Source: Aaosphaeria pasadenensis (lineage: Eukaryota > Ascomycota > Dothideomycetes > Pleosporales). From it: DNA of 64,000 bases. Positions within the stretch are counted from its first letter, which is position 1, and each line of letters opens with the position of its first letter. Below, piece after piece: positions 10,830-23,870 of the stretch. The position numbers and the translations under genes are program-made. Below the pieces are notes generated by a model, which saw nothing but the letters and a program-made list of their open reading frames with translations, ran no database searches and was not told the origin of the DNA. The DNA lies in NCBI GenBank assembly GCA_022813625.1, contig JAKLMB010000037.1, positions 186,001 to 250,000 of the forward strand. The letters are read 5' to 3'.

Positions 10830-11895
10830 TTGTGGAAGGATTGTTACGATTGTTTTTGTTGCTTGTGGCGAGCATTTGCATAGCGATGGCGTTTAATCTT
10901 CATTTGCATTTTAAAAAGATTACACATTAGATCTTTGGCCATGAGCCGGGCAAAGCTAGTTACTTATGATGGCTGTCTATAATAAAATAATAATTTCTCA
11001 AAACAACTTTTTCTGCTCAATACTTTTGTTTCTCAAGTGCAGAGTAGTATAGGACGCGACGATTCTATTCGCAGGTCACGTGTAGCTTGACACGTTATCG
11101 AGTAAAGCATCCACAAAGTTACAGAAAAGTATTATTAACATTTGCCATTTGGATCTACCGAGCCCATCTACCGGTTGCGGGTTATTCTTGCGATGTCCCC
11201 AACTACAGAGGAATCTATAAATGCGAAAACAGGAGACGCAAACGCTCTAAGCTCTGAGTACTTATTGGAATAGAAGTTTCTCAAAGTGGTACACGGAAGA
11301 GTGAATGTTACAACATCCACTTTGTCTTGGTGCCTGATACATTCGAGTCTATTAACTCATCTTCATTACCAACATTCATGGCATAGGAATGCCGCTGTCA
11401 AAGTGGGTTTGCTTCACCTTTAGGGAATCATCGCTCTGGATCTCCCTGCACCCCGCGTCATCAAACAAACATTTTCGTGGATGCCTTGACTATGCAAGGG
11501 ATGGTACTACCTAGATTGTCGTGAAGAATTGATGGTGGACTAGAACGTACCGAAGTCAAGCTTACTATGATGTAAAGAAAGAGTTTATCAATATGTTTAT
11601 AATAATGCTGAATGGTGTTCTTTCTATTCAAATATGTTGCAATTGATGGTTGGTTGGTAGAACATCATCGTCATTTGTCTGGTGCTATGACACTCTTAGG
11701 CGTGTTACACCACGTCGAAAACCGCGATTTATCATTTCTTTTGCCCCTGCAATTCGTCGCAAGGAGGTATTCAATTGGTTCACCATACTGTGGTCAAGGT
11801 CTTTTAAAAGTGACATGTCCCCCCTTCAATCAATGTCTGCCTAATTTTCCCACAGATCCTTTGCATCGAAATTATCAACCATTCAATCCATCATC
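10830..11895. other. Intergenic region
   Basis: About 1.07 kb. AT-rich 3' sequence with AATAAA-like hexamers (about 10980-10995) follows the MFS gene. Short open frames at 11612-12007 do not have coding character. No gene seen. Confidence 0.4.
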
Positions 11896-13635
11896 ATGGC
11901 AGACGTTGCTATTCAACCGCTTCAGGCCAATCTCATTGACGATGAGATTATGGCTCTTCGTCTTCAGCTGGATGAGGTCAACTCATTCGAAAACCCGACG
12001 TCACTGAAAGGAAAATACCGCCAGAACAGCCCACCCGACGATGTGTTCGCCTTCGAGGAGTTCCAAGCGGAGGTGCTCGCACACCTCAACTTTATGAGGG
12101 ATTTGAGGCTTGCACATAGCATTGCTAATGCTGTCGATGCTGACGCCCAGCTCATCGCCGAGCTCACGGTCCCAGACGTGCAGGCGCAGGAAGATCGACG
12201 CTTCGCAATCAGGCTGTACAAAGAAGAGGGTGGTATGATAGATGGAGATGACGATGCGGCTTGTGCTCGAGCTGAAATAAGCTGTGCCTTGTCTCATTGC
12301 TTGACTGAGCCTGAGGAATTGAAAGAGGTGCCAGAAGCCGGGCCGTCCATGACTTACGCGCAACGACAGGCCCAAGCCCTGGGGAAACTTTCAGAGGAGC
12401 ATCCGTGTGATGTTTGTTACGGAGACTTTCGTGGAACGACAACGATTAAGCTTCCATGTGGAGACCGATACTGTCGCGAGTGTCTAGACAGGCTGTTTCG
12501 TAGCGCACTACAGGATGAAGATCTTTTCCCCCCTCGATGCTGTCGACAGCCTATACCAATTGACATGGCACGCAAATATCTTTCCAGCGCTACAATTGAC
12601 GCTTTTTTCTGGGCAGAAATTGAGTTCTCCGTGTCCGATCGTACTTACTGCAGCAATACAATGTGCGGGAAGTTCATAGCTCCAGACAGGATCGCGGACG
12701 GGGTAGCCTCCTGTGCTATTTGTCTGAGGAACACTTGTACAACTTGTAAGAATGTGTCTCACCCTGATTCCGACTGTCCAGCGGATCCGCATATCCAAAC
12801 TGTCCTATCATTGGGTCAAGAGCAAGGATGGAGGCGCTGCTACAGTTGCCGTACTATGGTGGAACTTGACTACGGATGCAATCATATGACGTAAGAACAT
12901 GCATGCAATGGTTGGAAAGACTCTCTAACATACTGAAATAGCTGCAAGTGTCGAGCACAGTTCTGCTATTTGTGTGGCGCTCGCTGGAAAACTTGTCGCT
13001 GCGACCAATGGAACGAGGAAAGACTTGTTGCTCGAGCCCGAGCTGTCGTCGATCGAGAGGCAATTCATCAAGTTCCACTAATTCCGGTAAACCTCCAGCG
13101 CCAACCACCAATTCACTGGCCGGACAATGAAATACCAGTTGAAGGAGATATTATTGCGAATGATCTGCATGAAAATATAGTCGACGACGAAATCGAAGAG
13201 CATGTCGAGGAGGCAGATGATGTTGCGAACGATGATGGACTTGAAAATGCAGCTAACGAAGCGAGACAAGCCGTTAATGAGGTTGTGGAGGAAGAGGCAG
13301 ATGAAGATGTCGCAACACTTCAAGTAGAGCCTGTCCTTGATGCTGCTTCCGATAATTCCATTGAGGATCGAATTGATCGCCCCGCAGAATGGGTTGAGCC
13401 ATTTGCTATCACAGATTTAGAAGTAGATCGTCTTGTTCGAGAAATGGCCGAGACTCTTCGTGCAAATCATGAATGTCGACATCGGGGCTGGCTTACGAGG
13501 ATCGAAGGTATGCAAGGTTCAGGAACGACATTTCAATGTGAGATGTGCTCGAGAAGACACTCCAAGTTTATTCTCCGCTGTCCACGATGCCACATCGAGA
13601 TCTGCGCTGGCTGTCGCCGGAATCGTTTACGTTGA
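11896..13635 (+). CDS. RBR (RING-IBR-RING2) E3 ubiquitin ligase
   Basis: Exons 11896..12890 and 12942..13635 around a 51-bp intron with a GTAAGA donor; 562 residues. RING1 begins HPCDVCYGDF and continues CGDRYCRECL...RCCRQPI. The IBR contains YCSNTMCGKFIAP...CAICLRNTCTTCKNV. RING2 is RRCYSCRTMVEL followed by DYGCNHMTCKC, where the Cys of GCNHM (about 328) matches the catalytic thioester Cys of HHARI/Parkin-type ligases. The intron splits RING2 right after this Cys. A very acidic linker (about 395-465) and a last cysteine/histidine cluster (CRHRGWL...CEMCSRRHSKF...CPRCHIEICAGCRRN) complete the protein. It should move ubiquitin from E2 to its own Cys and then to substrate. Partners are unknown; lineage-expanded RBR proteins like this are common in fungi. 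Confidence 0.88.
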
Positions 13636-14525
13636 ACGTATTCCCATCGAGGAAATAATTAAAGTGGAAACTCCTGTAATATTCCAGACCGGCTGTTAGC
13701 AGTCCCAATTGCCCAGGTTGAAGCAGAAATCAACGTTGTTATACATAAATGCTGACATCTCATACTGTTTCTTGTCTCATCGTTGTGCTCACCCCACCGT
13801 GTGTGGCCTTCAGTATTGGGAGATTCGGTCCTTCGAAAACTGCCAAGTTATGTTTCAGTGAGCTTTATGTGGAGGACGTCAAAACATTTCGTCAGCTCAA
13901 GCCTCCAATGTAAGCCATAACCCAAATGAGTAGTAAGCTACCTGTAAATGCAGTTTCCATCCGGTGGGGCCTTGCTCCCCAATTTTGCCGAAGCCAGGGA
14001 CCACGCGAGAAACGTGTGGGGAAACATCACGCTCGTCACAACCGAGATCCTACTGGGCAATATAGCCGGACGAAACATGGGCATAGCATGCTTCAACCAC
14101 TAATCATTAAATGTACCCTTCCTGCGGAACGCGGGCTCGGGCTTATATGTCGCTCGAGATTGGTCTTATCTGCGTGTATCCTCCAGAATCACAGTCTTGG
14201 TGGTGAGTCAAGATGGTCACAGACGACATGGGTAGCTACGCCCCGCACGACATTACCAACCAGACAGAGGGATGCTCGCATGAGGACCAAAGACATATAA
14301 GGACCGATATTCAGTCGTTGGGGCATAGTTGTGTTCGCGAAGTCTGCGTTTCGAGACAACTACATAGCCTACTAGAAGAACCATACACGACCATTTCAAG
14401 GCCTAGAGAAGATTCGTACTTTGAACCGGTCTGTCCATAAGACCAGCAAAATCAACAAGTCTACGACTCTTCGCCTTGCAAAGTAACAACGTCTTGGTCA
14501 CTCAGCTGCGTCATTATAATCGACG
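13636..14525. other. Intergenic region
   Basis: 890 bp between the RBR gene and the GPR1-type transporter. Open frames (13926-14300, 14213-14440) overlap one another in different frames and show no domain or splice signals. I see no gene. Confidence 0.4.
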
Positions 14526-15655
14526 ATGGCGACCACAACTTCGGGCCTATCGGCTACAAACAGTGCCACGACCAGGGAGGTTGAAGAAAATTATGGCACA
14601 GAGAGAATCGAGACGGCAAAGCCGCCCTTGACCCACACTACGACCAATATATCTCTTTCGCCCGAGCTCTTCGAGAAGGTATAGAATACTGCACTTGTTA
14701 GAGTCATTAGCCGTAGATTAACAACTGACAATGACCCATAGCTCTACCTCGCACCAAAGGTACCACATGCTACGGAGCATATACAGCGATATGCAAATGC
14801 AACACCTTTGGGTTTCGTTGGGTATGTTGTAGCTCTAAGGCGCTCTTATATTGGATCCAGTGTGTGATCATTGCGCAACTGATATTAACATGCCTTTGCA
14901 GCTTCGTTATTTCGACGTTTACTTTCAGTATGGTCTTGATGGGTTGGGGAGGAGCTAGCGGACTCCCAGCAGTTGCGTGAGTATACTCCATGTAAACCTA
15001 GTAGGGTGCCTTTTACTAACATTGTTGCGAAAAGCGGTATCTTCTTCTTCACGGGCCCAGTGCTCCTTCTCCTCTCCACAATCTTTCTTTGGATCCAAGC
15101 CCAATTCTTCCCGATGATGGTCTGCGGACTATTCTGCGTCTTCTGGCTATCCTTTGGCCTTTTGCAGCTCCCAACACTGGGCTTAGCTACCGCGTACTCC
15201 GCAACGGGAAATGCGGCGGAGGGAGCCATTTCTAAAGAAATGAATGCAGTGGTCGCACTATACCTACTCGTCTGGGGGTTTGCTCTGGGTACATTCTGGC
15301 TGTTCACGATCCGTATCAATGCTGTGTTCGCTTCCATATTCTTGTTCGTCACCCTGGGCTCATGGGTGTTGAGCGGTGCCTACTGGAAGCTGAGCCTAGG
15401 GGATTTCGATCAGGCACTCAAATTACAAAAGGTCAGTATCTTATTGCCTCGAATATTTGAACTGAACTAATGGATGGTCTAAAGGCTGGAGGTGCGCTTT
15501 TGTTCATTGTGGCGCTGCTAGGATGGTATATGATTGTTGTAATGATGGCTGCAGAAATGCGCTGGACAGTACGACTACCAGTCGGTGATCTCAGCCACTA
15601 CTGGAAGCGGACGGATGTCGAATTGGCGGCTTTGGAAAATGAGAAAAGGGATTAG
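14526..15655 (+). CDS. GPR1/FUN34/YaaH family acetate-type transporter
   Basis: Exons 14526..14678, 14742..14821, 14902..14976, 15035..15431 and 15485..15655; 291 residues from five exons, all GT-AG. A hydrophilic N-terminus of about 70 residues precedes NATPLGFVGF, the family signature (NPxPLGLxGF type). Six predicted membrane helices follow (VISTFTFSMVLMGWGGA, GIFFFTGPVLLLLSTIF and others), and the tail is charged (SHYWKRTDVELAALENEKRD). Relatives Ady2/Ato1 and Aspergillus AcpA carry acetate or other short monocarboxylates across the plasma membrane, sometimes with ammonium export. Substrate choice here is not visible. Nearby genes do not suggest a pathway. Confidence 0.88.
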
Positions 15656-17149
15656 GTGAATGCACTTGTCGTTTCGGCTTGTCGGATGACTAGATGATAC
15701 GTCCAACGAGAGATAGTCACTGTGGAGTATCATATGCTCAGACATCGCCCAGGACGTATTGGTGCCAGTCATCCAAGAGAATCACAATTCACTAACTGGA
15801 AGTTGATAGCCTAACCGGCAGAGTTTTGGTATTAATGACATTCTGCAACCTTTTGTATTCAGTGTTTGGAGATTGCTTATGGAAAACACTACTTTTCCAA
15901 ACTTTTTCACTTGTATAATTCTCACTTCAGTGCTCAAGGCAAGACGACAAAAAAGATATCCCCAATCAAACACTTAAACAAATCGTGGACTGGGATTGAA
16001 TCACAATGTGGAGTGGGGTGTGCAATGAGTCCCACATAAATGCTAATAATGGGAAGCCTAGATCTAGTCAAAGTTTGGCTTCATCAGAAGGATGGTTGTT
16101 TCTGATTCCTCAGTCAATGCCCGCAATCCAACTGTAGAGGGTGATCAAACTTGGCCGAATCTTCAAGAGTCCAGACTCAAGTTATAGACTATGTGGATCT
16201 TCTACAAGGATGGTATTCTCTGCGGATGCATGAACGAAGGGTCGATGCAATGGCATTATTGATTCGATGCTTATGTCAAAGGATATGCACGGATGCGTGC
16301 CATCTGAGTGGCTCTCATATTTATGATTCGGAAACCATACTCCCGTACTTCCGGTGAGAGTCTGTTCTTCAACAGTGCGCAGGGCGTTGCGGAACTAAGA
16401 TAGCGTCCAATAGCTCAGATATCGTATCTCATAGCACCTGCTGTGTGAGGCATCTGACAACTGATCGTCTCTGCATAGTTTCCATGGCCACGGCACAGGT
16501 ATGCCTGCAGACAACCAATACGAGAGCGACAAACCATTCGTATGCGCTCAACTGCGCAACATTAATCTTACCTCGTACTAGATACGAGCAGACAATATTT
16601 ACAAGCGGCCATCTCATCAATGAACCAATTCACAATCCTCGCTCCCTATTGTAGATTCCAATATCTGTCAGCGACGTCATAATTGCTTTCCGGGAATAAG
16701 AGCGTACTTTGTAAGAGGAGTGGTGGTTAAGTTCATGCGCGGATAGTTGGAGACAGAGACTTAGTCGGTTGACCTTTTCCGAGCGATGAATCAAGCGGCC
16801 AAGACATGAACGCCACCTCCCTGACTTTCCCCAGATCCCGCAACGACCAAACCAGATCCAGTGCTCTAGTGGCCCGCCCCAGCCCTATGTTTATCTTTCC
16901 GAGAATCCGCGAGCTCTTCGCTTACGATGTTTTGCGGAGGCGGCACGGTAACCCCATATTTCTATGGAGAACGTCCGGGGACCGTTATCAGACGGCGGAA
17001 CACGACGAGCAAGGGATGGATCTCGTACGCTCGTACTTAAAGCATTTGAATTCCCTGGCCTAAGGTTTGCTCCTTGTGGAGATAATTCGTCCTAGTATTG
17101 ATACATCTGTTCTTCTTTGCTTGTGACGGAAACCAAATCAACCGTCGTG
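15656..17149. other. Intergenic region
   Basis: 1.5 kb with no supported gene. The frame at 16806-17063 (85 codons) has no family likeness or splice signals. The last 100 bases before 17150 should include the 5' UTR of the TRI12-type transporter. Confidence 0.4.
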
Positions 17150-19202
17150 ATGGCTGACCACGATAAGTCGACTACAGAGCACATTGATGCCATCGAAAGT
17201 GCAAATAATTCGGAGCAGAACGTACCAATCAAACATGTCAACAGCGCCAACGAGGAAATTGTGCAGCACCTACAGAATACTGGTGAAGAAGTGGGTATGA
17301 CATGGCGCACGATTATGGCGGCAGTCGTAAGTTTCGTCATACCATCAATCGGCTACCGTTGGCTGACCATCTCTTTCTTCAGTCCATGGGAATGTGCTAC
17401 AATGCCTATCTCTTCACACTCTTAATTCCACCTGCAATTTTGAGCTTCATCAATGCAGATCTCGGCCCAGATCCCCGATTCACTTGGATCACAATATCTT
17501 GGAACCTCGGAGGAGCTATGTTGGTTACCGTTGGCGGACGCCTATCAGATCTGTTCGGCCGCCGGTGGTTCTTCATCGCAGGAGCTATAATCTTGATCAT
17601 CGGTAGCATTGTATCGGCCACAGGACAGTCGATTAACCAGATGATTGCGGGGGGTGCCCTCTTTGGAGCTGGCTCGGGATTTCTAGAAATGGCCTTCGGT
17701 GCGGTCCAGGTAGGTGCATCTTGATTTCCATGAGAGAAGAGCTCTAACATGCGTTAGGAAATCGTCCCCAGTAAATATCGACATGTGACAATTGGTCTCT
17801 TTGATGCCGCCTCCGTCATTGCACAGATCATGCCACTCGTTGCGTGGGTTATCATCAAGCAAACTGGCAACTGGCGAATTGCGTATTACATGATGATCGG
17901 GTTCCAAACGATAAATCTTGTGTTACTGTGGTTCTTCTATTTTCCTCCATCTTTCAAGGAAAAGCAGGCGGAACATGGCAAGTCCAAACGCCAACTTCTT
18001 CGGGAATTCGATTGGCTCGGTCTTTTCCTTTTCATTGCTGGATGCACGCTGTTCATCATTGGAGTCAACTGGGGTGGATCTCTTTATCCTTGGACCTCCG
18101 CTACTACCCTTGCGCCACTCATCATTGGCTTCCTGACTATTATCGGTCTTGGGTTTTATGAGGCTTACGGAAACCTCAAGGAGCCTCTTTTCCCACCTCG
18201 TCTTTTCCGTGCTATGCGACAGTAAGTTATCCAATGACACCGCCCAAACTGTCGACTCACCAAGCCAGTTTTACCGTGCCTATGCTCGTCATGGCAATCG
18301 GTGGCATGCAGTATTATTCGAATGCAACATTGTGGAATCGCCTTTCCCAAATACTGTATACCTCGGATGAGATATCCAAGGGTCTCTATGCAGAAGTTTT
18401 ACCCCTTGGCTCCGTCCGTAAGTGCAACTGACCCAGAGAACCCACAACGAGAAAACTAATTGGTTGCAGTCGGAGGAATTGTTGTGGCATTCAGCAAGAA
18501 GATCGGCCATCAGCGATGGCAGGTCACTCTTGCTGTAGCTCTTCAGACGGCATGCGTAGGTGCATTGTCGACCGCCACCATCGACAACCCGGTTAAGTCC
18601 ATCATCTTGACCTTTTTTGTTTCACTTTGCACGTCGATCAATCTCCTCAACGGAATGGTGCTCGTCGGATTCGGTAAGGCCCTTCAGCTTTAATACATCT
18701 CATTGAGCTGAATATGCTGACCACCTCCGTAGGAATTGTCTATCAAGAAGATATTGGCACTGCAGCCGGCCTTGCCGGAACCTCACGACTCCTTGCAGGT
18801 GCCGTTGCAACCGCCATCTTCAGCAACGTGACCAACAATAAATATGCAACAGAGCTTCCAAAAAGGGTTGGGGACAATGTCTCCAGCTTCAACCTACCCA
18901 GTGGAACACTGGCCCAACTTATCAAAGCGGCTCGCGCCGGCACTGCCGCAGCGTACAACGCTGTACCAGGAATGACCCCAGCCATCCGAGCCGCAGCAAC
19001 TCTCGGTAACAAAGAAGCCTACCTTAGCGGTGCACATCTTTCATACCAAGTTGCGCTGGCGTTTGGTCTTGTCGGAACGGTTGCTGCGTTTTTCATCCCC
19101 AGTGTTGACGAGCGGAAGTATACAGCCAAGACGGTTGCTATCCAACAACAGGACCGTAAAGCATTGGAGGAGAAGAAAATGGCAGGAGAGACAGCTGCGT
19201 AG
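17150..19202 (+). CDS. MFS transporter, TRI12 / 14-helix efflux type
   Basis: Six exons: 17150..17326, 17383..17709, 17758..18221, 18269..18417, 18470..18673 and 18733..19202; 596 residues. All introns are 47-59 bp with GTAAGT/GTAGGT/GTAAGG donors. The start is the ATG at 17150; an upstream TTG in frame was ignored. A polar leader of about 50 residues is followed by about 14 helices. The loop GGRLSDLFGRRWFFIAG is MFS motif A, and GSGFLEMAFGAVQEIVPSKYR is typical of the fungal trichothecene-pump (TRI12) group, which also includes siderophore-like carriers. The C-terminus is basic and polar (DRKALEEKKMAGETAA). It lies head-to-tail and 749 bp upstream of a Baeyer-Villiger-type monooxygenase, so export of, or self-protection from, that enzyme's product is possible but unproven. 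Confidence 0.87.
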
Positions 19203-19951
19203 ATTCCATGTACTCTCACATAAGATTTTCCGAACCGAGTAATGATACTTAAAGAACCGAGTTGATGTGTGCTTCACCCATATGCTTTATGCACATGTGA
19301 CGTCGTCCCATTCCGCGCTTCGCGCTATGTTACATCCGTAGTCACCATTTCCTGAGTAGGCAAAAAAGCTTCACTTTGCAGTTCAATACATGCGGTTGAT
19401 CGCCTTGGACACGATCCTTGCCATGTAGGCATTCCAATTGCCTATTGTGGCGAAACGCTCTGCTCTAGTCTAGGTTCGACGTCGCCAATCGCGATTCAAC
19501 CCCACATTTCACCCCAACTACATGTAACAGCTACCCCAGGATGGGAACACACACGCGTGTAATGCCTCGGTCGTTTCCCCTCAATTTTACCCCACACATA
19601 GCATACGAGTACAACATGTTTGTGACATTGTTGACTACTATTAGATCCAATGGTTAATTCCTCTCGTCCGATGGTGGTCTGCTAAGTGCTTGTCAATGCA
19701 AATCAGCATCCGAGGATAAGTTTGTTATTCTCTTCAACGGTCTATAGCTCACATCAGCGTCGAGTTGGAGAGCTTAGGTCTATTCGAGATCAGGCGATGA
19801 ATGGTGGTGGCCCTACATGTAAATCTTGGTGTTAGTTATAAATACCGAACTCCCTGGCTGTTCTTCTGCAGTTTCCCAAGCAATACCGTTGAAAATCCTA
19901 AACACTGCCTGGTCTGTTGACACAACTCCTGCTTTATCACATAGATCCAGC
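19203..19951. promoter_or_regulatory. Intergenic region, MFS to BVMO gene
   Basis: 749 bp, with no gene seen. It is expected to contain the terminator of the transporter gene and the promoter of the monooxygenase. No motif stood out. Confidence 0.35.
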
Positions 19952-21805
19952 ATGGCTTCTATTCCCGTCCCAAAGGAAGCTACCAATGGCTTCACCAATG
20001 GTGATGCCGTTCCTCATTACGATGCCATAGTAGTCGGAGCTGGATTCTCTGGCATCACAAGCCTCCACCGACTGAGGAAGGACGGTTATAAAGTGCATGT
20101 TTTCGAATCTGGCAAGTCTCATCCCTTTCATGCAGACACTTGAACCTGAAGGAAGAGCATCGCTAACGCCCATCCCACTGCAGCATCCGACTTCGGTGGC
20201 GTCTGGTACTGGAACCGCTACCCCGGCGCTCGCGTCGATAGCGAGACACCCTTCTACCAGCTCAACATCCCCGAAGTGTACAACACATGGAACTTCACGT
20301 CCCGCTTCTCGGACCACCGGGAGATGAGGGAGTACATGGCGCACTGCGACCGCGTGCTCAACCTCCGCAAGGACGTGTCCTTCAATTCGTTTGTCAACTC
20401 CGCCGAGTGGGACATACAGAAGTCAGAATGGCACGTCAAGACGAAGAACGGAAAGCAGGCTCGAGCGAGGTGGCTCATCCTGGGTACGGGGCTGCTGCAT
20501 CGGACGCATACACCTAACTTTCCCGGAATTGAGAACTATAAGGGCATTGTGCATCATTCCGGTGCATGGCCAGAGGAGACGTCCGTCAAGGGGAAGAAGG
20601 TTGCTGTTATCGGTGCCGGCGCCACGGCGGTACAGATCGTGCAGGAGCTAGGGAAGGAGGCGTCGCAGCTTACGCATCTCATTCGGAGGCCGAGCTACTG
20701 CTTGCCGATGGGCCAGCGTGCATTCACGGTAGAGGAACAGCGCGGTTGGAGGGGATACTATCCTGCACTGTTTGAGGCTGCGGCCAAATCGCCAGTCGGG
20801 TTTCCGACTCTTAGGTGCGATAAGAAGATCCTGGAGACGCCAGAAGATGAGCGAGAAGAGTACTTGACTGAGCTGTGGAAGACGGGTGGATTCCATTTCC
20901 AACTCAGGAATTACAGTGATGTAATATTGGATAAGGATGCGAACAAGATTGTCTATGATTTCTGGAAGCGGAACACGAGGGAGAGGTTGACGGATCCGAA
21001 GAAGCAGCAGATCATGGCGCCGGATGAAGCACCGTATTATTTTGGTACAAAGCGGATACCTCTGGAGCAGGATTACTACGAGGTCTTGAACCAGGACAAT
21101 GTCGACATTGTGGATCTGAATAACAACCCCATTGTGTCGTTCACTGAGAAGGGAATTAAGCTGGGAGGCGAAGACCAGGAGCGAGAATTCGATTATGTCG
21201 TGTTAGCGACGGGATTCGACTCATACACAGGTTCCCTAACGCAGATGGGCCTGAAGAGTAAGGAAGGTGTCGACATCAAAGATGTCTGGAAGGATGGCGT
21301 GAAGACTTATCTGGGAATGATGATGCGAGGTTTCCCTAATGCATTCATGTGCTATTCACCTCAAGGTAAGATCAATGACTGCACGTGCTCCTTCAATGGA
21401 TTTCCATGGACTGATGACCTTCCAGCTCCAACACCACTTGCGAACGGGCCGACTATCCTTGAGATGCAAGCGAACTTCATCTGCGACACCATATCTGCGC
21501 TTCGTGCTCAGGGTGTGAAAGCTATTGAACCAACGCGCCAAGCAGAAGAAGAATGGAAGGCTGGCATGAACGCAATGAGCAAGTAAGTGAATGCCCTATT
21601 TATTCGGATACCAGGCTTGGACAACGCTGATCAATTATACAGAGGCACTCTCTACCCGTATACTAGCTCTTGGTGGAATGCTGGTAATGTTCCAGGAAAG
21701 ACGTCAGAATTCTTGATTTATATCGGTGGCATCGACATGTATGAGAAGCAATGTCGTGAAACTATGACAGGTTGGAAGGGGTTTGAAATTGCTGCACAAG
21801 CATAG
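19952..21805 (+). CDS. Baeyer-Villiger-type flavin monooxygenase
   Basis: Exons 19952..20111, 20184..21582 and 21643..21805; 573 residues. Intron 1 uses a GC-AG pair (TCTG|GCAAGT). Splicing it gives FESASDFGGVWYWNRYPGARVD, the standard family sequence at this point, whereas reading through hits a stop. The FAD Rossmann motif is VVGAGFSG (28-34 region) and the NADPH motif is VIGAGATAVQ. Between them lies the BVMO fingerprint in the form YKGIVHHSGAWP (Y replaces the usual F of FxGxxxHxxxWP). A later ATG motif is VLATGFDSYTGSL. Enzymes of this group insert oxygen into ketones, or hydroxylate amines and sulfides. The natural substrate cannot be inferred. Its neighbour is a TRI12-type pump. Confidence 0.9.
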
Positions 21806-22404
21806 CTACCGGCTAACTAGATATCGCTCATATTATTATGTTTCCCCTTGACTCCAAATTCACCATTATTGACGTTAGACCAACCTTAGGTCAATGACTG
21901 GAGCGCATAGTCTCCAGAGCTTCCGCCTGCATGCTAAATACAGGCATCCGGGAATGTCTGGCTTGTAACCCTTTTCTTCGTCGCAAAATAGATGTGCTCT
22001 TAGGGCAAAAGCCAGAACTGGAGCTAACGTGCTCAGATATAGGCAAAATATGAGGAGACCAGTCGTATGTGTCCTAGTTGCTTCATGTTTTGCTTCTCTC
22101 AACCACCTCCCCCATCTCCTGCTCCCGCACATGTCTCGCTCCCTGTACCGCTTACCAGCGCTCCTTCTTTTCCTGCAATGCCAGCCACGCAATCAGGCAT
22201 CTTCGCTTCCACTGAGTCTATTGAGGACCTACACGACCCAGTAAAGACTCAGCGCCTCACCCCGGGTGAATATGAATATGTAAAACTGGAGTTTGGAATC
22301 GGGACGAAAATGTGATAGCCTTCAAGACCGGTCATAATGATCAGACCGTAGTTAACTTGTGGCTGTGTGGATCAATCATGCCTTTTCTGATGCACGATTC
22401 AATC
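21806..22404. other. Convergent intergenic spacer
   Basis: 599 bp between the 3' ends of the BVMO gene and APN1. Short open frames continue in from neighbouring sequence. No gene seen. Confidence 0.4.
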
Positions 22405-23870
22405 CTAATCCTCTTCATCGTCGGATACGACCTTCTTTTTGCTCTTCTTCTTCGGTGTGCCATTAGCTTTGGACTTTTTGCGTTCAACCTGGCCACCGAT
22501 CCGCTCACGCTCCCCCAAGCCTGCTTCTTGCAATTCCTGCTCCAGCATTTTGAATCTCTTACTTTCGATATCCATCCCAACTAATTCTTCGAGGAGTTTT
22601 ATTTCCCGGGCCCAAATAGACTTGTCCTCAGTCTTTTTCCCATTTTCGTCCTTGGCGTCAATGGGTGTCTCAAGGACCATGGGAAGACCGTGGAGCCGCT
22701 CGTCGTTGACGATGTTGTGAAAAGCACGTAGACCAAGGTAGCCTGTGCCAATTTGTGCGTGAAGATCGCGATGGGAGCTGTAGGGCGCTTTGCTATCGTT
22801 CATGTGCAATGCTTTGAGGTTTTCAAGTCCAATGACGTCGTCGAACTCTTTCATGGTCTTTGCGTATGCTTCTGGGCTTCGAAGATCGTACCCTGCAGCG
22901 AAGACATGGCAGGTATCCAAGCAAACCCCCACGCGGTCCTTGTTATCTACGAGCTCGATGATCTCAGCAAGGTCTTTGAAGGTTCCGCCAATAGTGTTCC
23001 CGAGTGTGGCCATCGTCTCGAGAACTGCAATAACCTCTCCAGTCTCAGGATCCTGATGAGCCTTATTAATGTTCTCCGCGATCAAACGAATGCCCTCTTC
23101 ACGTGTAGTAGCGTTCGAATTTCCCGGGTGAAAGTTGTATAACTTTATACCAAGCTTATGGCAACGAGTGAGATCATCGCGGAATGAATCATAAGCTTGC
23201 TTTTTGCGTGCTGCATCTGGATGTGCAAGATTCACTAAATACGATCCGTGAGGCAGGCAGCATGCGCCAGGCTCTATTGAATGCTCTTTACAACCTGCGA
23301 TGAACAGCTTGGCATGTTCAGGGTCTAGGGCGGGATTGTCCCATTTTCGTTGACTCTTCAGGAACAGCGCAAAAGCGTTTGCTCTGGTAGATATCAGCAA
23401 GGTTTTATCTAAACACTGATAGGACGATGCTTACCCAATATGTAATAAGTTCGGAATCGCGTTGTGGACACCTAAGTTCCAGGACGTTAGCAATCACTTG
23501 GACGCGAGAGGGATATTCTTTGCATACCTCCTGCCATGCTGACATGCGCGCCAACGCGCAATTTTGTGTCTGGAGTCCGTTCCTGAAGTGGCTCCAATTG
23601 CGACTCCTTTTTAATTGTCCTTTTGCGCTTGACCTTGACTTCGCCATTCTCTTCAACCTTGTATTTTTCCTTGACACTCTTTTCGTCCTTTGTTGTAGTG
23701 CTCGTCCTTGCACGCTTGACGGAATTCACGGTCGCTTCCGCTTTCCTTTTCTTTCCCTGGCCATTGGTCTGAACTGTGGTCTTTGTCGCTGTGACGGTTT
23801 CCTCACTCACGGCATCGTCCGGAGGCGGCGATAGAGAAGAGCTAGGAGACTTCTTCAGCTTCCGAGCCAT
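22405..23870 (-). CDS. APN1: AP endonuclease, endonuclease IV family
   Basis: Exons on the minus strand: 23528..23870, 23435..23471 (37 nt) and 22405..23383; 452 residues from the ATG at 23870. A Lys/Arg- and Ser-rich leader of about 100 residues precedes the TIM-barrel, which starts at LRVGAHVSMAGG. The zinc-ligand motifs of AP endonuclease family 2 are all present: LYNFHPG, VLETMATLGNTIGG, GVCLDTCHVFAAGYD, LHMNDSK and HRDLHAQIGTGYLG. The enzyme nicks DNA 5' to abasic sites and trims blocked 3' ends in base-excision repair. The C-terminus is highly basic (RKKSKANGTPKKKSKKK), which suits nuclear import as in yeast Apn1. The frame stays open to an earlier ATG at 24206. That form would add 112 Ser/Arg-rich, acid-poor residues that could act as a mitochondrial leader. 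I prefer 23870 for the main product. Confidence 0.92.

Noticed and set aside
13926..14440. Overlapping plus-strand frames between RBR and GPR1-type genes
   Set aside because: Different frames, no family likeness and no splice sites joining them.
14679..15034. Idea that the GPR1-type gene starts only at 14973
   Set aside because: Three upstream exons carry the family signature NATPLGFVGF and the first membrane helix, all joined by good GT-AG introns.
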